Source: Thiohalobacter sp. IOR34
GTDB taxonomy: Bacteria; Pseudomonadota; Gammaproteobacteria; Thiohalobacterales; Thiohalobacteraceae
NCBI RefSeq assembly: GCF_030406045.1
Contig: NZ_CP128988.1
Coordinates: 2,877,001 to 2,941,000, forward strand
DNA: 64,000 nt
Reading direction: 5' to 3'
The notes beneath the pieces were generated by a model. That model was not told the origin of the DNA and did no database searches. It was given only the letters and a program-made list of their open reading frames with translations. Shown here piece after piece: positions 45,194 to 54,088 of this stretch. Numbering within the stretch: position 1 is the first letter of the stretch; the number at the start of each line of letters is the position of its first letter. The translations under genes were made by a program, and so were the position numbers.

Positions 45194-46210
45194 TCAGTCC
45201 AGCAGCTCGATCTGTGACCAGTCGCCGCCGACCGTCGCCAGCAGGGCGGCCAGCGCCTTGCTGCGCCGGCGATAGTCCTGCACGTCGGCCTCCCAGCGCT
45301 GCCTGGCACTGCGGTGCAGCGGGCCGTCGATGCGGCGGACGGTTTCCCGGCGTGCCCGGTAGATGCCCTTGCGCTCGTTGTGCTGGGGCGCCAGCGGATC
45401 GGGGCGAAGACCGCCGAGCAGGTGATCCTCGAACATCAGTCCGAAGCGCTGCGCCTCGCCGAGCATCCAGTGCGCCGCGCAGTCGGCCAGGCCGCGCTCG
45501 GGATAACCGCCGCCGACATCGGCATGCACGCCGGGGAACCAGACCTGACGGATGTCCAGTCCCGGCTTGGCGTCCCACAGCGTGGGCTCGAAGTCCTCGC
45601 GATTCTCGTCGATGGAGAGGGCATGCCGGGCGTGGCGGATGATCCGGCTCGGTGCGGTGTCGTGGAACAGGAACTCGCGCTCGCCCAGGGTGCCCCAGAA
45701 GGGCACGGGGATGCCCAGGGCACCGACCGTGTCCCAGGCGCCGACGAATTCGATCTCGGTGATGTCCGCCACGGCATAGCGGGCACGGAATGCCACGGCC
45801 CGCTGCGCATCCGGGCTGCTGTTGCGCGAGCGCTGGCGGTAAAGCCGATAGGCCTCGGGGATGCGATCGGCGTGTTCGCGGCGCAGCAGGCCACAGTTGC
45901 GGACAAAGCCGGCCAGGGAACGCACCGTGTAGGCACCGCGGCTGAAGCCGAAGAAGAACAAGGCGTCGCCGGGCTCGTAGTTGTGGACGAGGAAACGGTA
46001 GGCATCCATGATGTTCTTGTCGATCCCCGCCCCGGAGATGCCCCCGGCCAGTTTCCTGCGGTCGGTACCCACGCCCCAGTCATAGAACACCACCTGCTCG
46101 ATGTCGCCGGCGCGCGGCCGCACCCCCCGCGCCAGGCGCAGCACGTTGGTCGCCTCGCCCCGCTCCGGCGAGTTCCAGGTGCCATCGGAAAAGATCGCGA
46201 TACGTTTCAT
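45194..46210 (-). CDS. DUF2235 alpha/beta hydrolase
   Basis: A 338-residue protein of the DUF2235 family, related to Tle1-type phospholipases. N-terminal IAIFSDGTWNSP and the nucleophile elbow GFSRGAYTVR (GxSxG) are present, with WFPGVHADVGGGY downstream containing the expected acid/His. No type VI secretion genes are nearby, so it may be a housekeeping or orphan hydrolase rather than an effector. ATG at 46210 chosen because it starts the domain. Confidence 0.87.
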   Translation of the reverse strand: MKRIAIFSDGTWNSPERGEATNVLRLARGVRPRAGDIEQVVFYDWGVGTDRRKLAGGISGAGIDKNIMDAYRFLVHNYEPGDALFFFGFSRGAYTVRSLAGFVRNCGLLRREHADRIPEAYRLYRQRSRNSSPDAQRAVAFRARYAVADITEIEFVGAWDTVGALGIPVPFWGTLGEREFLFHDTAPSRIIRHARHALSIDENREDFEPTLWDAKPGLDIRQVWFPGVHADVGGGYPERGLADCAAHWMLGEAQRFGLMFEDHLLGGLRPDPLAPQHNERKGIYRARRETVRRIDGPLHRSARQRWEADVQDYRRRSKALAALLATVGGDWSQIELLD

Positions 46211-46313
46211 GCCCCACCTCCCTGTGCCTGCCCGGAACCAATGCCGGGCATCGCCCAATATACCGCAGCAGGGATTCGATGCTCAGGCCGGGCAGGCTGC
46301 AAACAAGGACCGC

Positions 46314-47180
46314 TCAGGCACTGACCCCCCCGGCGGCCAGGGCCTCGAGCCGACGGATGCGTTGCTCGGTCGGCGGGTGGGTGGAGAACAGCCGCGCCAG
46401 GCTGCTGCCGCGCAGCGGGTTGACGATGAACAGATGGGCCGTGGCCGGATGCGATTCGGCCGCCGGCAACGGGGCCCGGCGTCCGGCCAGCTCCAGTTTG
46501 CGCAGGGCACGGGCCAGTCCCAGCGGATCGCCGGCAATCCGCGCCCCCGCCTCGTCGGCGGCGAACTCGCGCGAGCGGGACACGGCCATCTGGATCAGGC
46601 TGGCCGCCAGCGGCGCCACGATCATCATCACCAGCATGCCCAGGGCATTGCCGCCGCCCTCGCTGTCGCGCCGCCCCAGGCCGAAGATCAGCGCCCACTG
46701 CGCCAGGTTGGCGAGCATGGCGATGGCGCCGGCCAGCGTCGCGGCCACGGTGCCGGTGAGGATGTCACGGTTGCGGACATGGGCCAGCTCGTGCGCCAGC
46801 ACGCCGGCCAACTCGCGCTCGTCGAGCATGCGCAACAGGCCGCTGGTCACCGCCACCGCCGCATGCTCGGGATTGCGCCCCGTGGCGAAGGCATTGGGTG
46901 CCGCGGAATCGATGAGATACAGGCGCGGCATGGGCAGGCCGGCGCGCGCGGTCAACCGCTGCACGGTGCGGTACAGACCCGGCGCCTGCTGCGGGCCGAT
47001 CTCCCGCGCCCGGTACATGGACAGCACCAGGCGGTCCGAATACCAGTAGCTGCCGAAGTTCATCAGCGCGGCGAACAGCAGGGCGACGATCATGCCCTGC
47101 TGGCCCCCGAGGGCCTGACCGGCGGCCAGCAGCAGGCCGGTCAGACCGGCCAGCAGCAGAGTGGTTCGCAAGGTGTTCAT
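46314..47180 (-). CDS. htpX: M48 family membrane metalloprotease HtpX
   Basis: A 288-residue inner-membrane zinc protease for quality control of membrane proteins. Two N-terminal transmembrane segments, the zinc motif HELAH in [16 protein letters not shown], two further hydrophobic segments and the third-ligand Glu in [10 protein letters not shown]. It is divergent from a MarR-type regulator, with a palindrome in the shared region. Confidence 0.92.
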   Translation of the reverse strand: MNTLRTTLLLAGLTGLLLAAGQALGGQQGMIVALLFAALMNFGSYWYSDRLVLSMYRAREIGPQQAPGLYRTVQRLTARAGLPMPRLYLIDSAAPNAFATGRNPEHAAVAVTSGLLRMLDERELAGVLAHELAHVRNRDILTGTVAATLAGAIAMLANLAQWALIFGLGRRDSEGGGNALGMLVMMIVAPLAASLIQMAVSRSREFAADEAGARIAGDPLGLARALRKLELAGRRAPLPAAESHPATAHLFIVNPLRGSSLARLFSTHPPTEQRIRRLEALAAGGVSA

Positions 47181-47281
47181 GAGGATGCTTTTCCCTCCCG
47201 TCGTCGACTGCCGGGGAAAGTGGGGGCGGCGGCCGGCCCTTTCAATCATCCCCTGGCCATGGCTCGCCCGCAGATCGCAGG

Positions 47282-47300
47282 ATAACTTCTTGATAGTTAT
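47282..47300. promoter_or_regulatory. Candidate MarR operator between htpX and marR
   Basis: ATAACTTCTTGATAGTTAT is a palindrome with ATAACT/AGTTAT half-sites and a 7-bp centre in the 197-bp divergent region. TTGATA inside it resembles a -35 box. MarR proteins usually bind such sites next to their own gene. Confidence 0.5.
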
Positions 47301-47377
47301 AAAAAATGGACATCAGCCTCAAAAAATGCTATTGTGCAAAACTTTCTGGCTCCCTGGATGGATGGAAGACCCGCGCG

Positions 47378-47914
47378 ATGGACCCGGCCCCTCAGGCACC
47401 AGACGCCCCCGCAGCGATCCCTGCCGATGCCCATTCGCTACGGGTGCTGGCCGTGGAGCAGCAGCTGCGTATCGTCTATCGCGCCATGCAGGCCTATTCC
47501 CGTGGTGTCGAGCGCCAATGCGGGGTCAGCGCCGCCCAGCTCTGGGCGCTCCGGGAACTGGCAAGACAGCCGGGGCTGCGCGTCTCTCAGCTCTCGCAGG
47601 CGCTCTCCCTGCATCAGTCGACCACCAGTAACCTGTTGGACAAGCTGGAAAAGAAGGCCCTGGTGGCCCGTCGGCGCGGCGGCCCGGACCAACGCACGGT
47701 ACGGGTCGAACTGACCGACGCCGGCAGGCAGATTCTGGGGCGCGCGCCGCGGCAGGGCACCCTCAACGATGCCCTGCGCCGTCTGCCGGAGGCGGTGGTG
47801 GCCGAGCTGGAGCACGGCCTGAGGGCCATGGTGGCCGTGATGGCCGATGCCGGCGGTGGCCTGTTCCAGCCTGCGGCCAGGGACAGCCGAATTGATTCGA
47901 TACGAGAGGAGTAA
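47378..47914 (+). CDS. MarR family transcriptional regulator
   Basis: A 178-residue winged-helix regulator with the MarR core (LSQALSLHQSTTSNLLDKLEKKALVARRRGGPDQR, given here only in outline: recognition helix near residues 80-95 and wing near 105). The ATG at 47378 is preferred over an upstream in-frame start at 47306. It is followed after 3 bp by the Cys-rich gene, then the KamA-like gene, suggesting a three-gene unit. Confidence 0.9.
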   Translation: MDPAPQAPDAPAAIPADAHSLRVLAVEQQLRIVYRAMQAYSRGVERQCGVSAAQLWALRELARQPGLRVSQLSQALSLHQSTTSNLLDKLEKKALVARRRGGPDQRTVRVELTDAGRQILGRAPRQGTLNDALRRLPEAVVAELEHGLRAMVAVMADAGGGLFQPAARDSRIDSIREE

Positions 47915-47917
47915 CCT

Positions 47918-48202
47918 GTGAGCAAGGAGTTGATGTTTTTCTGCATCCCCCAGGAAGCCTACATGCGCACCGACAACTGTCAGAAGCTGCGCAAGCGTCC
48001 CACCGGGAAGGTGCCGGCCGGTGCCCAGCCCAAGCTGCGCGCCTGCGAGGGTTGCACCATGTTTCCCCTGGTCGACAAGCTGAAGGTTCCGACGGTCAGC
48101 CTCGCCGACTATCTCGGCGGACGCCGTCCCGAGGTGGCCAATCTGCGCTCCGCCAGCAACCGCAAGCTGATCCAGGCCCATCTCGAACGCGAGGCCAGCT
48201 GA
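47918..48202 (+). CDS. Small cysteine-containing protein, function unknown
   Basis: A 94-residue basic protein starting with GTG at 47918, with GAGAGGAG 6 bp upstream. Four cysteines (Cys9, Cys21, Cys43, Cys46, the last two in CEGCTMF) could bind zinc or an iron-sulphur cluster. It sits between marR (3-bp gap) and the radical SAM gene (36-bp gap). Not recognised as a known family. Confidence 0.7.
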   Translation: MSKELMFFCIPQEAYMRTDNCQKLRKRPTGKVPAGAQPKLRACEGCTMFPLVDKLKVPTVSLADYLGGRRPEVANLRSASNRKLIQAHLEREAS

Positions 48203-48238
48203 GGCGGCCCGCCGCGTCTCCAGCACAGAGGCAAGACG

Positions 48239-49624
48239 ATGTCACAGGTGAGCAATCTCCAGCATCGGCCCGCCCCCCTGGGCGAAGTGCCGACCGACGA
48301 CGACCGCTTCCGGGTCTACACCGAGCGCCAGTTCGACCGGATCGAGCCGCTGCAGCGCCTGCCCGAGGCACAGCGCTTCGCCATGCGCGTGGTGGCCAAC
48401 GTCTTCCCCTTCCGGGTCAACCAGTACGTGATCGACGAACTGATCGACTGGAACGACATCCCTGACGACCCGATCTTCCAGCTCACCTTCCCGCAACCCG
48501 GGATGCTGCCGGAGGCGGACTTCGCACGCATGGCCGAAGCCCTGCGTGGCGGCGACCGCAAGGCGATCAAGGCGGTGGCGCGCGACATCCAGGCCGGCCT
48601 CAATCCCCACCCGGCCGGCCAGCAGCAGCTCAACGTGCCGCGGCTCGACGGCGAGCCGCTGCCCGGCATGCAGCACAAGTACCGCGAGACGGTGCTGTTC
48701 TTCCCCAGCCAGGGCCAGGTCTGCCATGCCTACTGCACCTTCTGCTTCCGCTGGGCCCAGTTCATCGGCGACAAGACCCTGCGCTTCGCCGCCAACGAGG
48801 CCGGCCAGCTGCACCGCTACCTGGAGCAGAATCCGCAGGTCAGCGACCTGCTGATCACCGGCGGCGACCCGATGGTGATGAAGACCTCGCACCTGCAGGC
48901 CTACCTCGAACCCCTGCTGCGGCCGGAGTTCGAGCACCTGCAGACCATCCGCATCGGCACCAAGTCGCTGACCTTCTGGCCGCAGCGCTACGTCAGCGAC
49001 CCGGACGCGGACGCCCTGCTGGCGCTGCTCGAACGCCTGGCCGGCAGCGGCAAGCAGGTGGCGCTGATGGCTCACTTCAACCACTGGCGCGAGCTGGAGA
49101 CCCCGGTGGTACGCGAGGCGATCCGCCGCATCCGTGACACCGGCGCGGTGATCCGCACCCAGGCGCCACTGGTGCGACACATCAACGACGACGCGGACGT
49201 CTGGGCCCGCCTGTGGCGCACCCAGGTCCGCCTGGGGCTGATCCCCTATTACATGTTCATCGAGCGCGACACCGGTGCCCGCCACTATTTCGAGGTGCCT
49301 CTGGCCCGCGCCTGGTCCATCTACCGCGAGGCCATGCAGCAGGTCTCGGGCCTCGGCCGTACCGCCCGCGGCCCGAGCATGAGCGCCGGACCGGGCAAGG
49401 TCGAGGTACAGGGCATCGCCGAGATCCATGGTGAGAAGGTCTTCGTGCTGCGCTTCATCCAGGGCCGCAACCCGGACTGGGTGCAGCGGCCCTTCTTCGC
49501 CCGCTTCGACCCCGAGGCCACCTGGCTCGACCAGCTGAAACCGGCTTTCGGCGAGGAACGCTTCTTCTTCGAGGACGAATACGCCGAGATGCAGCGCCAG
49601 GCGCTGCGCTGCGGACTGGCCTGA
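48239..49624 (+). CDS. KamA family radical SAM protein (lysine 2,3-aminomutase-like)
   Basis: A 461-residue radical SAM enzyme. The cluster motif is CHAYCTFC (Cys162, Cys166, Cys169), followed by LLITGGDPM, HFNHWREL and YYMFIERDTGARHYFEVPL, which match PLP-dependent aminomutases. It is longer than EpmB, the EF-P beta-lysylation enzyme, and no EF-P gene is adjacent, so the substrate may be free lysine or another amino acid. The small Cys-rich protein just upstream is a possible partner. Confidence 0.88.
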   Translation: MSQVSNLQHRPAPLGEVPTDDDRFRVYTERQFDRIEPLQRLPEAQRFAMRVVANVFPFRVNQYVIDELIDWNDIPDDPIFQLTFPQPGMLPEADFARMAEALRGGDRKAIKAVARDIQAGLNPHPAGQQQLNVPRLDGEPLPGMQHKYRETVLFFPSQGQVCHAYCTFCFRWAQFIGDKTLRFAANEAGQLHRYLEQNPQVSDLLITGGDPMVMKTSHLQAYLEPLLRPEFEHLQTIRIGTKSLTFWPQRYVSDPDADALLALLERLAGSGKQVALMAHFNHWRELETPVVREAIRRIRDTGAVIRTQAPLVRHINDDADVWARLWRTQVRLGLIPYYMFIERDTGARHYFEVPLARAWSIYREAMQQVSGLGRTARGPSMSAGPGKVEVQGIAEIHGEKVFVLRFIQGRNPDWVQRPFFARFDPEATWLDQLKPAFGEERFFFEDEYAEMQRQALRCGLA

Positions 49625-49707
49625 GCCAGCCGCAGCCCCTGGGGATGGACCCCCGCGGCCGGGCGCGCTAATGTTGGGAGCAGGCCCTCAGCGGAGCCGA
49701 TCCCGGG

Positions 49708-50508
49708 ATGCCCGCGCGCTACCATGCCATCCGCCGCTTCTGCCCCTATCAGGGGGTGATCCAGATCGTCGACTGCGGCACCGCCCAGGCCTACTCCACC
49801 GACGGCCAGCACTGGCGGATCCGCGTCCGCCGGCCGGGCGCCGCCGGCGACGCCCTGCTCGAGGCCCTGGAGCAGCGCCCGCCACTGCCGTTTCCGCTCG
49901 CCGACCGCATCGAACTCTGGCTGCTCGACCACAGCCGCCGGCAGCCGCTGGCCCTGGTCAAGAGCCGCTGCAACCTGCGCGAGATGGACGCCGTGAGCGA
50001 CCCGCTGTGGCGCCCCTTCCTCGTCTCCCAGCAGGGTTTCCGTTGCCAGGCCCTGGAGGAAGACGCTCAGCGCACCCCGCCCGGGGCCCGGCCGCCACGC
50101 GCCCAGGACGTGCTGGAACGGCGGGTCAACCGCGCCGCCCGGCCACTGCCGGTGTTGCAATGGTTCGAGCGCCTCGAGGACGGCAGCGGCATCGGCCACG
50201 ACGGCCTGCGGGTGGACGACAGCCTCTACGGTCGGGAATTGCCGGCGGCGGCCTTCCCGCCACTGCTGGTCAGGGAGGACTGGGAGGATCCCCTGAGCTG
50301 CGCCCTGGTCCAGGACTACCACGCCTGGCAGGCCCCGCTGCTGCTCGCCCACCAGAACCTCGACCGCGACACCCGGCAGCGGCTGGAGACCGCGGCCTGC
50401 CAGCGCCCCGAGGCCCTGGCCGCCAACTACCACATGTATCCCGAGGTGCTGGATGGCGAGGCCTTGCAGGTGGCCCTGGTCTCGGCCCGGCTGATGCAGA
50501 GCCGTTGA
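49708..50508 (+). CDS. Conserved protein of unknown function
   Basis: A 266-residue soluble protein with no signal peptide or membrane segment. Motif-like stretches are RFCPYQGVIQIVDCGTAQAY at the N-terminus and ANYHMYPEVLDGEALQVALV near the C-terminus. I do not recognise the family. It lies 83 bp after the KamA-like gene in the same orientation, and its codon use is ordinary for the window. Confidence 0.7.
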   Translation: MPARYHAIRRFCPYQGVIQIVDCGTAQAYSTDGQHWRIRVRRPGAAGDALLEALEQRPPLPFPLADRIELWLLDHSRRQPLALVKSRCNLREMDAVSDPLWRPFLVSQQGFRCQALEEDAQRTPPGARPPRAQDVLERRVNRAARPLPVLQWFERLEDGSGIGHDGLRVDDSLYGRELPAAAFPPLLVREDWEDPLSCALVQDYHAWQAPLLLAHQNLDRDTRQRLETAACQRPEALAANYHMYPEVLDGEALQVALVSARLMQSR

Positions 50509-50530
50509 GGGCGATTCATCGCTGAACACC

Positions 50531-50556
50531 GATCGCGGCCTGGAGGCCGCTCCTAC
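50531..50556. repeat. Single REP arm supplying the stop codon of the DUF2238 gene
   Basis: One REP arm (GATCGCGGCC..GCTCCTAC). On the minus strand its GTAG head contains the TAG stop of the next gene, so the gene end and the repeat overlap by three bases. Confidence 0.8.
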
Positions 50557-51227
50557 GAGAGCACGGCGGACCCCCTCGCCGCCACGGCTGCGAGCTGCCG
50601 ATCGTGCCAGCGGCCGAGCAGCAGCAGGGCCAGCACGGCGCCGACCAGGGCCAGGAACATGTCGGCCTGGGTGTCCCAGACGTCGCCCTGGGTGGCGAGG
50701 AAGGCCTCGGCCGCCTCCGCCGAGACCAGCGCCACCCACCATTCGAGCAGCTCGTAGAAGGCGCTCAGCGCCAGGCAGAAGCAGACGATCAGAAAGTTCC
50801 GCCAGGCCGTCCCCTTCACCACCTGCAGACGGATCAGCAGCTCCCGCGCCAGCAGCGCCGGCACGAAGCCCTGGAAGAAATGGCCGAGGCGGTCGTAGTG
50901 GTTGCGCGCCAGACCCAGGGCATCGCGCAACCAGTCACCGAGCGGCACCTCGGCATAGGTGTAGTGGCCGCCGACCATGAGCACGATGGCATGCAGCAGA
51001 ACCAGCACATAGGCCAGCGGGGTGAGGGGGAAGCGCCGCCGCGTGGCCGCCAGCACGCCGGCGCCGATCAGCGCCGGCAGCACCTCCAGCAGCCAGGTCG
51101 GGTAGTCGTGGGGACGGATCGCAGACCACAGCAGGACCGCGCCGAACAGGACAGCCCAGAGGATGGCCCACCACCCCGTGCACCCCCGGCCACAACTGGC
51201 CCGCCCGCCACCCTCGTAAGCAGTCAT
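50553..51227 (-). CDS. DUF2238 (YjdF-like) membrane protein
   Basis: A 224-residue protein with about six hydrophobic segments. The conserved LARNHYDRLGHFFQGFVPAL and LSAFYELLEWW are DUF2238 hallmarks. Function of the family is unknown. The ATG at 51227 follows GGAGCTT; the stop is formed by the head of a REP element. Confidence 0.85.
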   Translation of the reverse strand: MTAYEGGGRASCGRGCTGWWAILWAVLFGAVLLWSAIRPHDYPTWLLEVLPALIGAGVLAATRRRFPLTPLAYVLVLLHAIVLMVGGHYTYAEVPLGDWLRDALGLARNHYDRLGHFFQGFVPALLARELLIRLQVVKGTAWRNFLIVCFCLALSAFYELLEWWVALVSAEAAEAFLATQGDVWDTQADMFLALVGAVLALLLLGRWHDRQLAAVAARGSAVLS

Positions 51228-51316
51228 GCAAGCTCCCTCCACCATCCTGTCGATGCACCTCAGACTATCATTAACCCGGCAGCCCCCGGATGACGGCGTG
51301 GCTGGACCCGCCGGGG

Positions 51317-51475
51317 ATCGCGGCCTGGAGGCCGCTCCTACGGGGCATGGCGGCACCCTGGTAGGAGCGGCCTCCAGGGCGCGATCGGGATACACACCAA
51401 ATCGCGGTGGGGACGCCGCTCCTACGGGGCGGGGCGTCACGATTATGTTGTAGGAGCGGCCTCCAGGCCGCGATT
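51317..51475. repeat. Two REPINs upstream of uvrD
   Basis: Two inverted REP pairs in series: 51317-51385 and 51401-51475. The right flank of the first (CCCCGGCGGGTCC) is in reverse orientation at 51304-51316 and the left flank motif (TTGGCGTGGCGTTATTGACC) closes the second, so this is a tandem of two units with inner flanks lost. No gene in 51228-51540. Confidence 0.85.
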
Positions 51476-51540
51476 GGCGTGGCGTTATTGACCCGCCAAC
51501 CGCCGCTCTGCCCGCCAGCACCATCTGCTAAAATGGGCCG

Positions 51541-53724
51541 ATGGACGTCTCCCACATCCTCGATCCCCTGAACGACGCGCAGCGCGAGGCGGTGACCGCC
51601 CCAGCCGGCCCGCTGCTGGTGCTGGCCGGCGCCGGCAGTGGCAAGACGCGGGTGCTGGTGCACCGCATCGCCTGGCTGATCGAGGTGGAGCGGGTCTCGC
51701 CCTACGGCATTCTCGCCGTGACCTTCACCAACAAGGCGGCGAAGGAGATGCGCGGCCGCATCGAGCAACTGCTCGGCGTGCCCGCCGGCGGCATGTGGGT
51801 CGGCACCTTCCACGGCCTGGCGCACCGCCTGCTGCGTCGCCACTGGCAGGACGTCGGGCTGCCGGAGAGCTTCCAGATCCTGGATGCCGACGACCAGCTG
51901 CGGGTGGTGAAGCGGGTGGTGCGCGCGCTGGAACTGGACGAGGCGCGCTGGCCGCCCCGGCAGCTGCAGTGGTACATCAACGGCCGCAAGGACGAGGGCC
52001 TGCGTCCGCAACACATCGAACCCAACGACGACCCCTTCGAACGCACCCAGCTGCGGGTCTATGAAGCCTACGAGGAACTCTGCCGGCGCGGCGGCATGGT
52101 CGACTTCGCAGAGCTGCTGCTGCGCGCCCACGAGCTGTGGCTGCAGCGCCCGGAGATCCTCGACCACTACCGGCAGCGTTTTGGCCACCTGCTGGTCGAT
52201 GAGTTCCAGGACACCAACGCCATCCAGTACGCCTGGCTGCGCCTGCTGGCCGGCAGCCACGGCCGGCTGTTCGCGGTCGGCGACGACGACCAGTCGATCT
52301 ACGGCTGGCGCGGCGCCCGGGTGGAGAACCTGCAGCGCTTCAGCCAGGACTTCGCCGGAAGCCGCCTGGTCCGGCTGGAACAGAACTACCGCTCCACCGC
52401 CACCATCCTCAATGCCGCCAACGCCCTGATCGCCCACAACCAGGGCCGGCTCGGCAAGCAGTTGTGGACCGAGGGGGAGGAGGGCGATCCGATCCAGCTC
52501 TACAACGCCTTCAACGAATACGACGAGGCGCGATTCGTGGTGGAACGCATCGAGCAGGCGGTGGCCGAGGGACGGGCGCGCAGCGAGATCGCCATCCTCT
52601 ACCGCTCCAATGCCCAGTCGCGGGTGTTCGAGGAACAGCTCATGCAGCGCCAGATCCCCTATCGGGTCTACGGTGGCCTGCGCTTCTTCGAGCGCGCCGA
52701 GATCAAGGACGCGCTGGGCTATCTGCGCCTGGCCAGCAATCCACACGACGACGCCTCCTTCGAACGGGTGGTGAACCAGCCGCCGCGCGGCATCGGCGAA
52801 CGTACCCTGGGCACGGTGCGCGAGCAGGCCCGGCAGCGCGGCTGCTCGCTGTGGCAGGCGACCGAGGCGGTGATCGGCGAGGGCCTGCTCAACGCCCGCG
52901 CCAGCAATGCCCTGCGCGCCTTCCTGGAACTGATCCGCGAACAGGCCGCCGGCCTGACGGACCTGCCGCTGGAGGAACAGGTCGAGCAGGTCATCGCCGC
53001 CAGCCGGCTGGTCGAGCACTACCGCAAGGAGAAGGGCGAGCGCGGCCAGACGCGCATCGAGAACCTGCAGGAACTGGTCAATGCCGCCCGCCACTTCGAT
53101 CCGGAGGCGGACGAGGCGACCCGCGACATGGCGCGGCTCGACGCCTTCCTGGCCCATGCCGCGCTGGAGGCCGGCGAGGGCCAGGCCGAGGCCTGGGAGG
53201 ACTGCGTGCAGCTGATGACCCTGCACTCGGCCAAGGGCCTGGAGTTCCCGCTGGTGTTCATGGCCGGCATGGAGGAGGGGCTGTTCCCGCACCAGATGTC
53301 GATCGAGGAGCCCGGCCGGCTGGAGGAGGAACGGCGCCTGTGCTACGTCGGCATGACCCGCGCCCGCCAGCAACTGGTGATGAGCTGTGCCGAACGGCGC
53401 CGGCTGCATGGCTCGGAATCCTACGCCCTGCCGTCCCGCTTCCTGCGCGAGATCCCCGGCGAACTGATCGAGGAGATCCGCCCCCAGGTCAGCGTCCGCC
53501 GGCCGCTATCTGCCGCTGGCGGCAGCAGCGGGCTGCGCGAGGCACCGCCGCAGGCCGCCGGCGGCAGCCTGCAACTCGGCCAGCAGGTGCGGCACCCCAA
53601 GTTCGGTGAAGGCGTGGTGCTGAACTACGAGGGGCAGGGCGCCCATGCCCGGGTGCAGGTCAACTTCAGCCAGGCCGGCGCCAAGTGGCTGGTGGTGGCC
53701 TATGCCAATCTGGAGATGGCCTAG
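51541..53724 (+). CDS. uvrD: DNA helicase II (UvrD)
   Basis: A 727-residue superfamily 1A 3'-5' helicase for nucleotide excision and mismatch repair. Motif I AGAGSGKT (Lys35), Ia TFTNKAAKEM, II VDEFQDTN, III GDDDQSIYGWRGA, IV EQNYRS, V MTLHSAKGLEFPLVF and VI VGMTRARQQL are all present, and the C-terminal Tudor-like domain contains VRHPKFGEGVVL. Its TAG stop is the first three bases of a MITE end. Confidence 0.96.
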   Translation: MDVSHILDPLNDAQREAVTAPAGPLLVLAGAGSGKTRVLVHRIAWLIEVERVSPYGILAVTFTNKAAKEMRGRIEQLLGVPAGGMWVGTFHGLAHRLLRRHWQDVGLPESFQILDADDQLRVVKRVVRALELDEARWPPRQLQWYINGRKDEGLRPQHIEPNDDPFERTQLRVYEAYEELCRRGGMVDFAELLLRAHELWLQRPEILDHYRQRFGHLLVDEFQDTNAIQYAWLRLLAGSHGRLFAVGDDDQSIYGWRGARVENLQRFSQDFAGSRLVRLEQNYRSTATILNAANALIAHNQGRLGKQLWTEGEEGDPIQLYNAFNEYDEARFVVERIEQAVAEGRARSEIAILYRSNAQSRVFEEQLMQRQIPYRVYGGLRFFERAEIKDALGYLRLASNPHDDASFERVVNQPPRGIGERTLGTVREQARQRGCSLWQATEAVIGEGLLNARASNALRAFLELIREQAAGLTDLPLEEQVEQVIAASRLVEHYRKEKGERGQTRIENLQELVNAARHFDPEADEATRDMARLDAFLAHAALEAGEGQAEAWEDCVQLMTLHSAKGLEFPLVFMAGMEEGLFPHQMSIEEPGRLEEERRLCYVGMTRARQQLVMSCAERRRLHGSESYALPSRFLREIPGELIEEIRPQVSVRRPLSAAGGSSGLREAPPQAAGGSLQLGQQVRHPKFGEGVVLNYEGQGAHARVQVNFSQAGAKWLVVAYANLEMA

Positions 53725-54019
53725 CCCGGATATTGCACCAAGGCGGCCTTGAAAGCGTAATTTTTCCAGTATATCAAGGCAGTAATCCCCTATGCGAGCA
53801 ATTGTGCCCTGTTACAGTTTGCGCCTCGATCGCGGCCTGGAGACCGCTCCTACAAGGCATGGCGGCACAATGTGTTGACGTAGGAGCGGCCTCCAGGCCG
53901 CGATTGGGGCGGGATCCACGGTGGGCAATGCCCGGAGTCGACCGAACAGGCACAAAGCCGGGTTAATACCAGCCTGCACGCCGATCATGCGGACCGGCTT
54001 GGTGCAACATGCGGGTTAG
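53722..54019. mobile_element. MITE copy with a nested REPIN, overlapping the uvrD stop codon
   Basis: The left end TAGCCCGGATATTGCACC starts exactly at the uvrD stop; the right end (CTTGGTGCAACATGCGGGTT) is at 53999-54018. The interior matches other copies in reverse (TTTCCAGTATATCAAGGCAG, CAATTGTGCCCTGTTACAG). A REP pair at 53829-53904 interrupts it after GTTTGCGCCTCG. No gene here. Confidence 0.75.
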
Positions 54020-54060
54020 CCCTGACACCGCACGGAAAGCACGGACGGCTCAAAAGGTGG

Positions 54061-54085
54061 GTAGGAGCGGTCGCCAGGCCGCGAT
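54061..54085. repeat. Single REP arm after the GGDEF-EAL gene
   Basis: GTAGGAGCGGTCGCCAGGCCG, a REP arm with substitutions in the loop, three bases beyond the stop of the minus-strand gene. Confidence 0.75.
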
Positions 54086-54088
54086 GGG

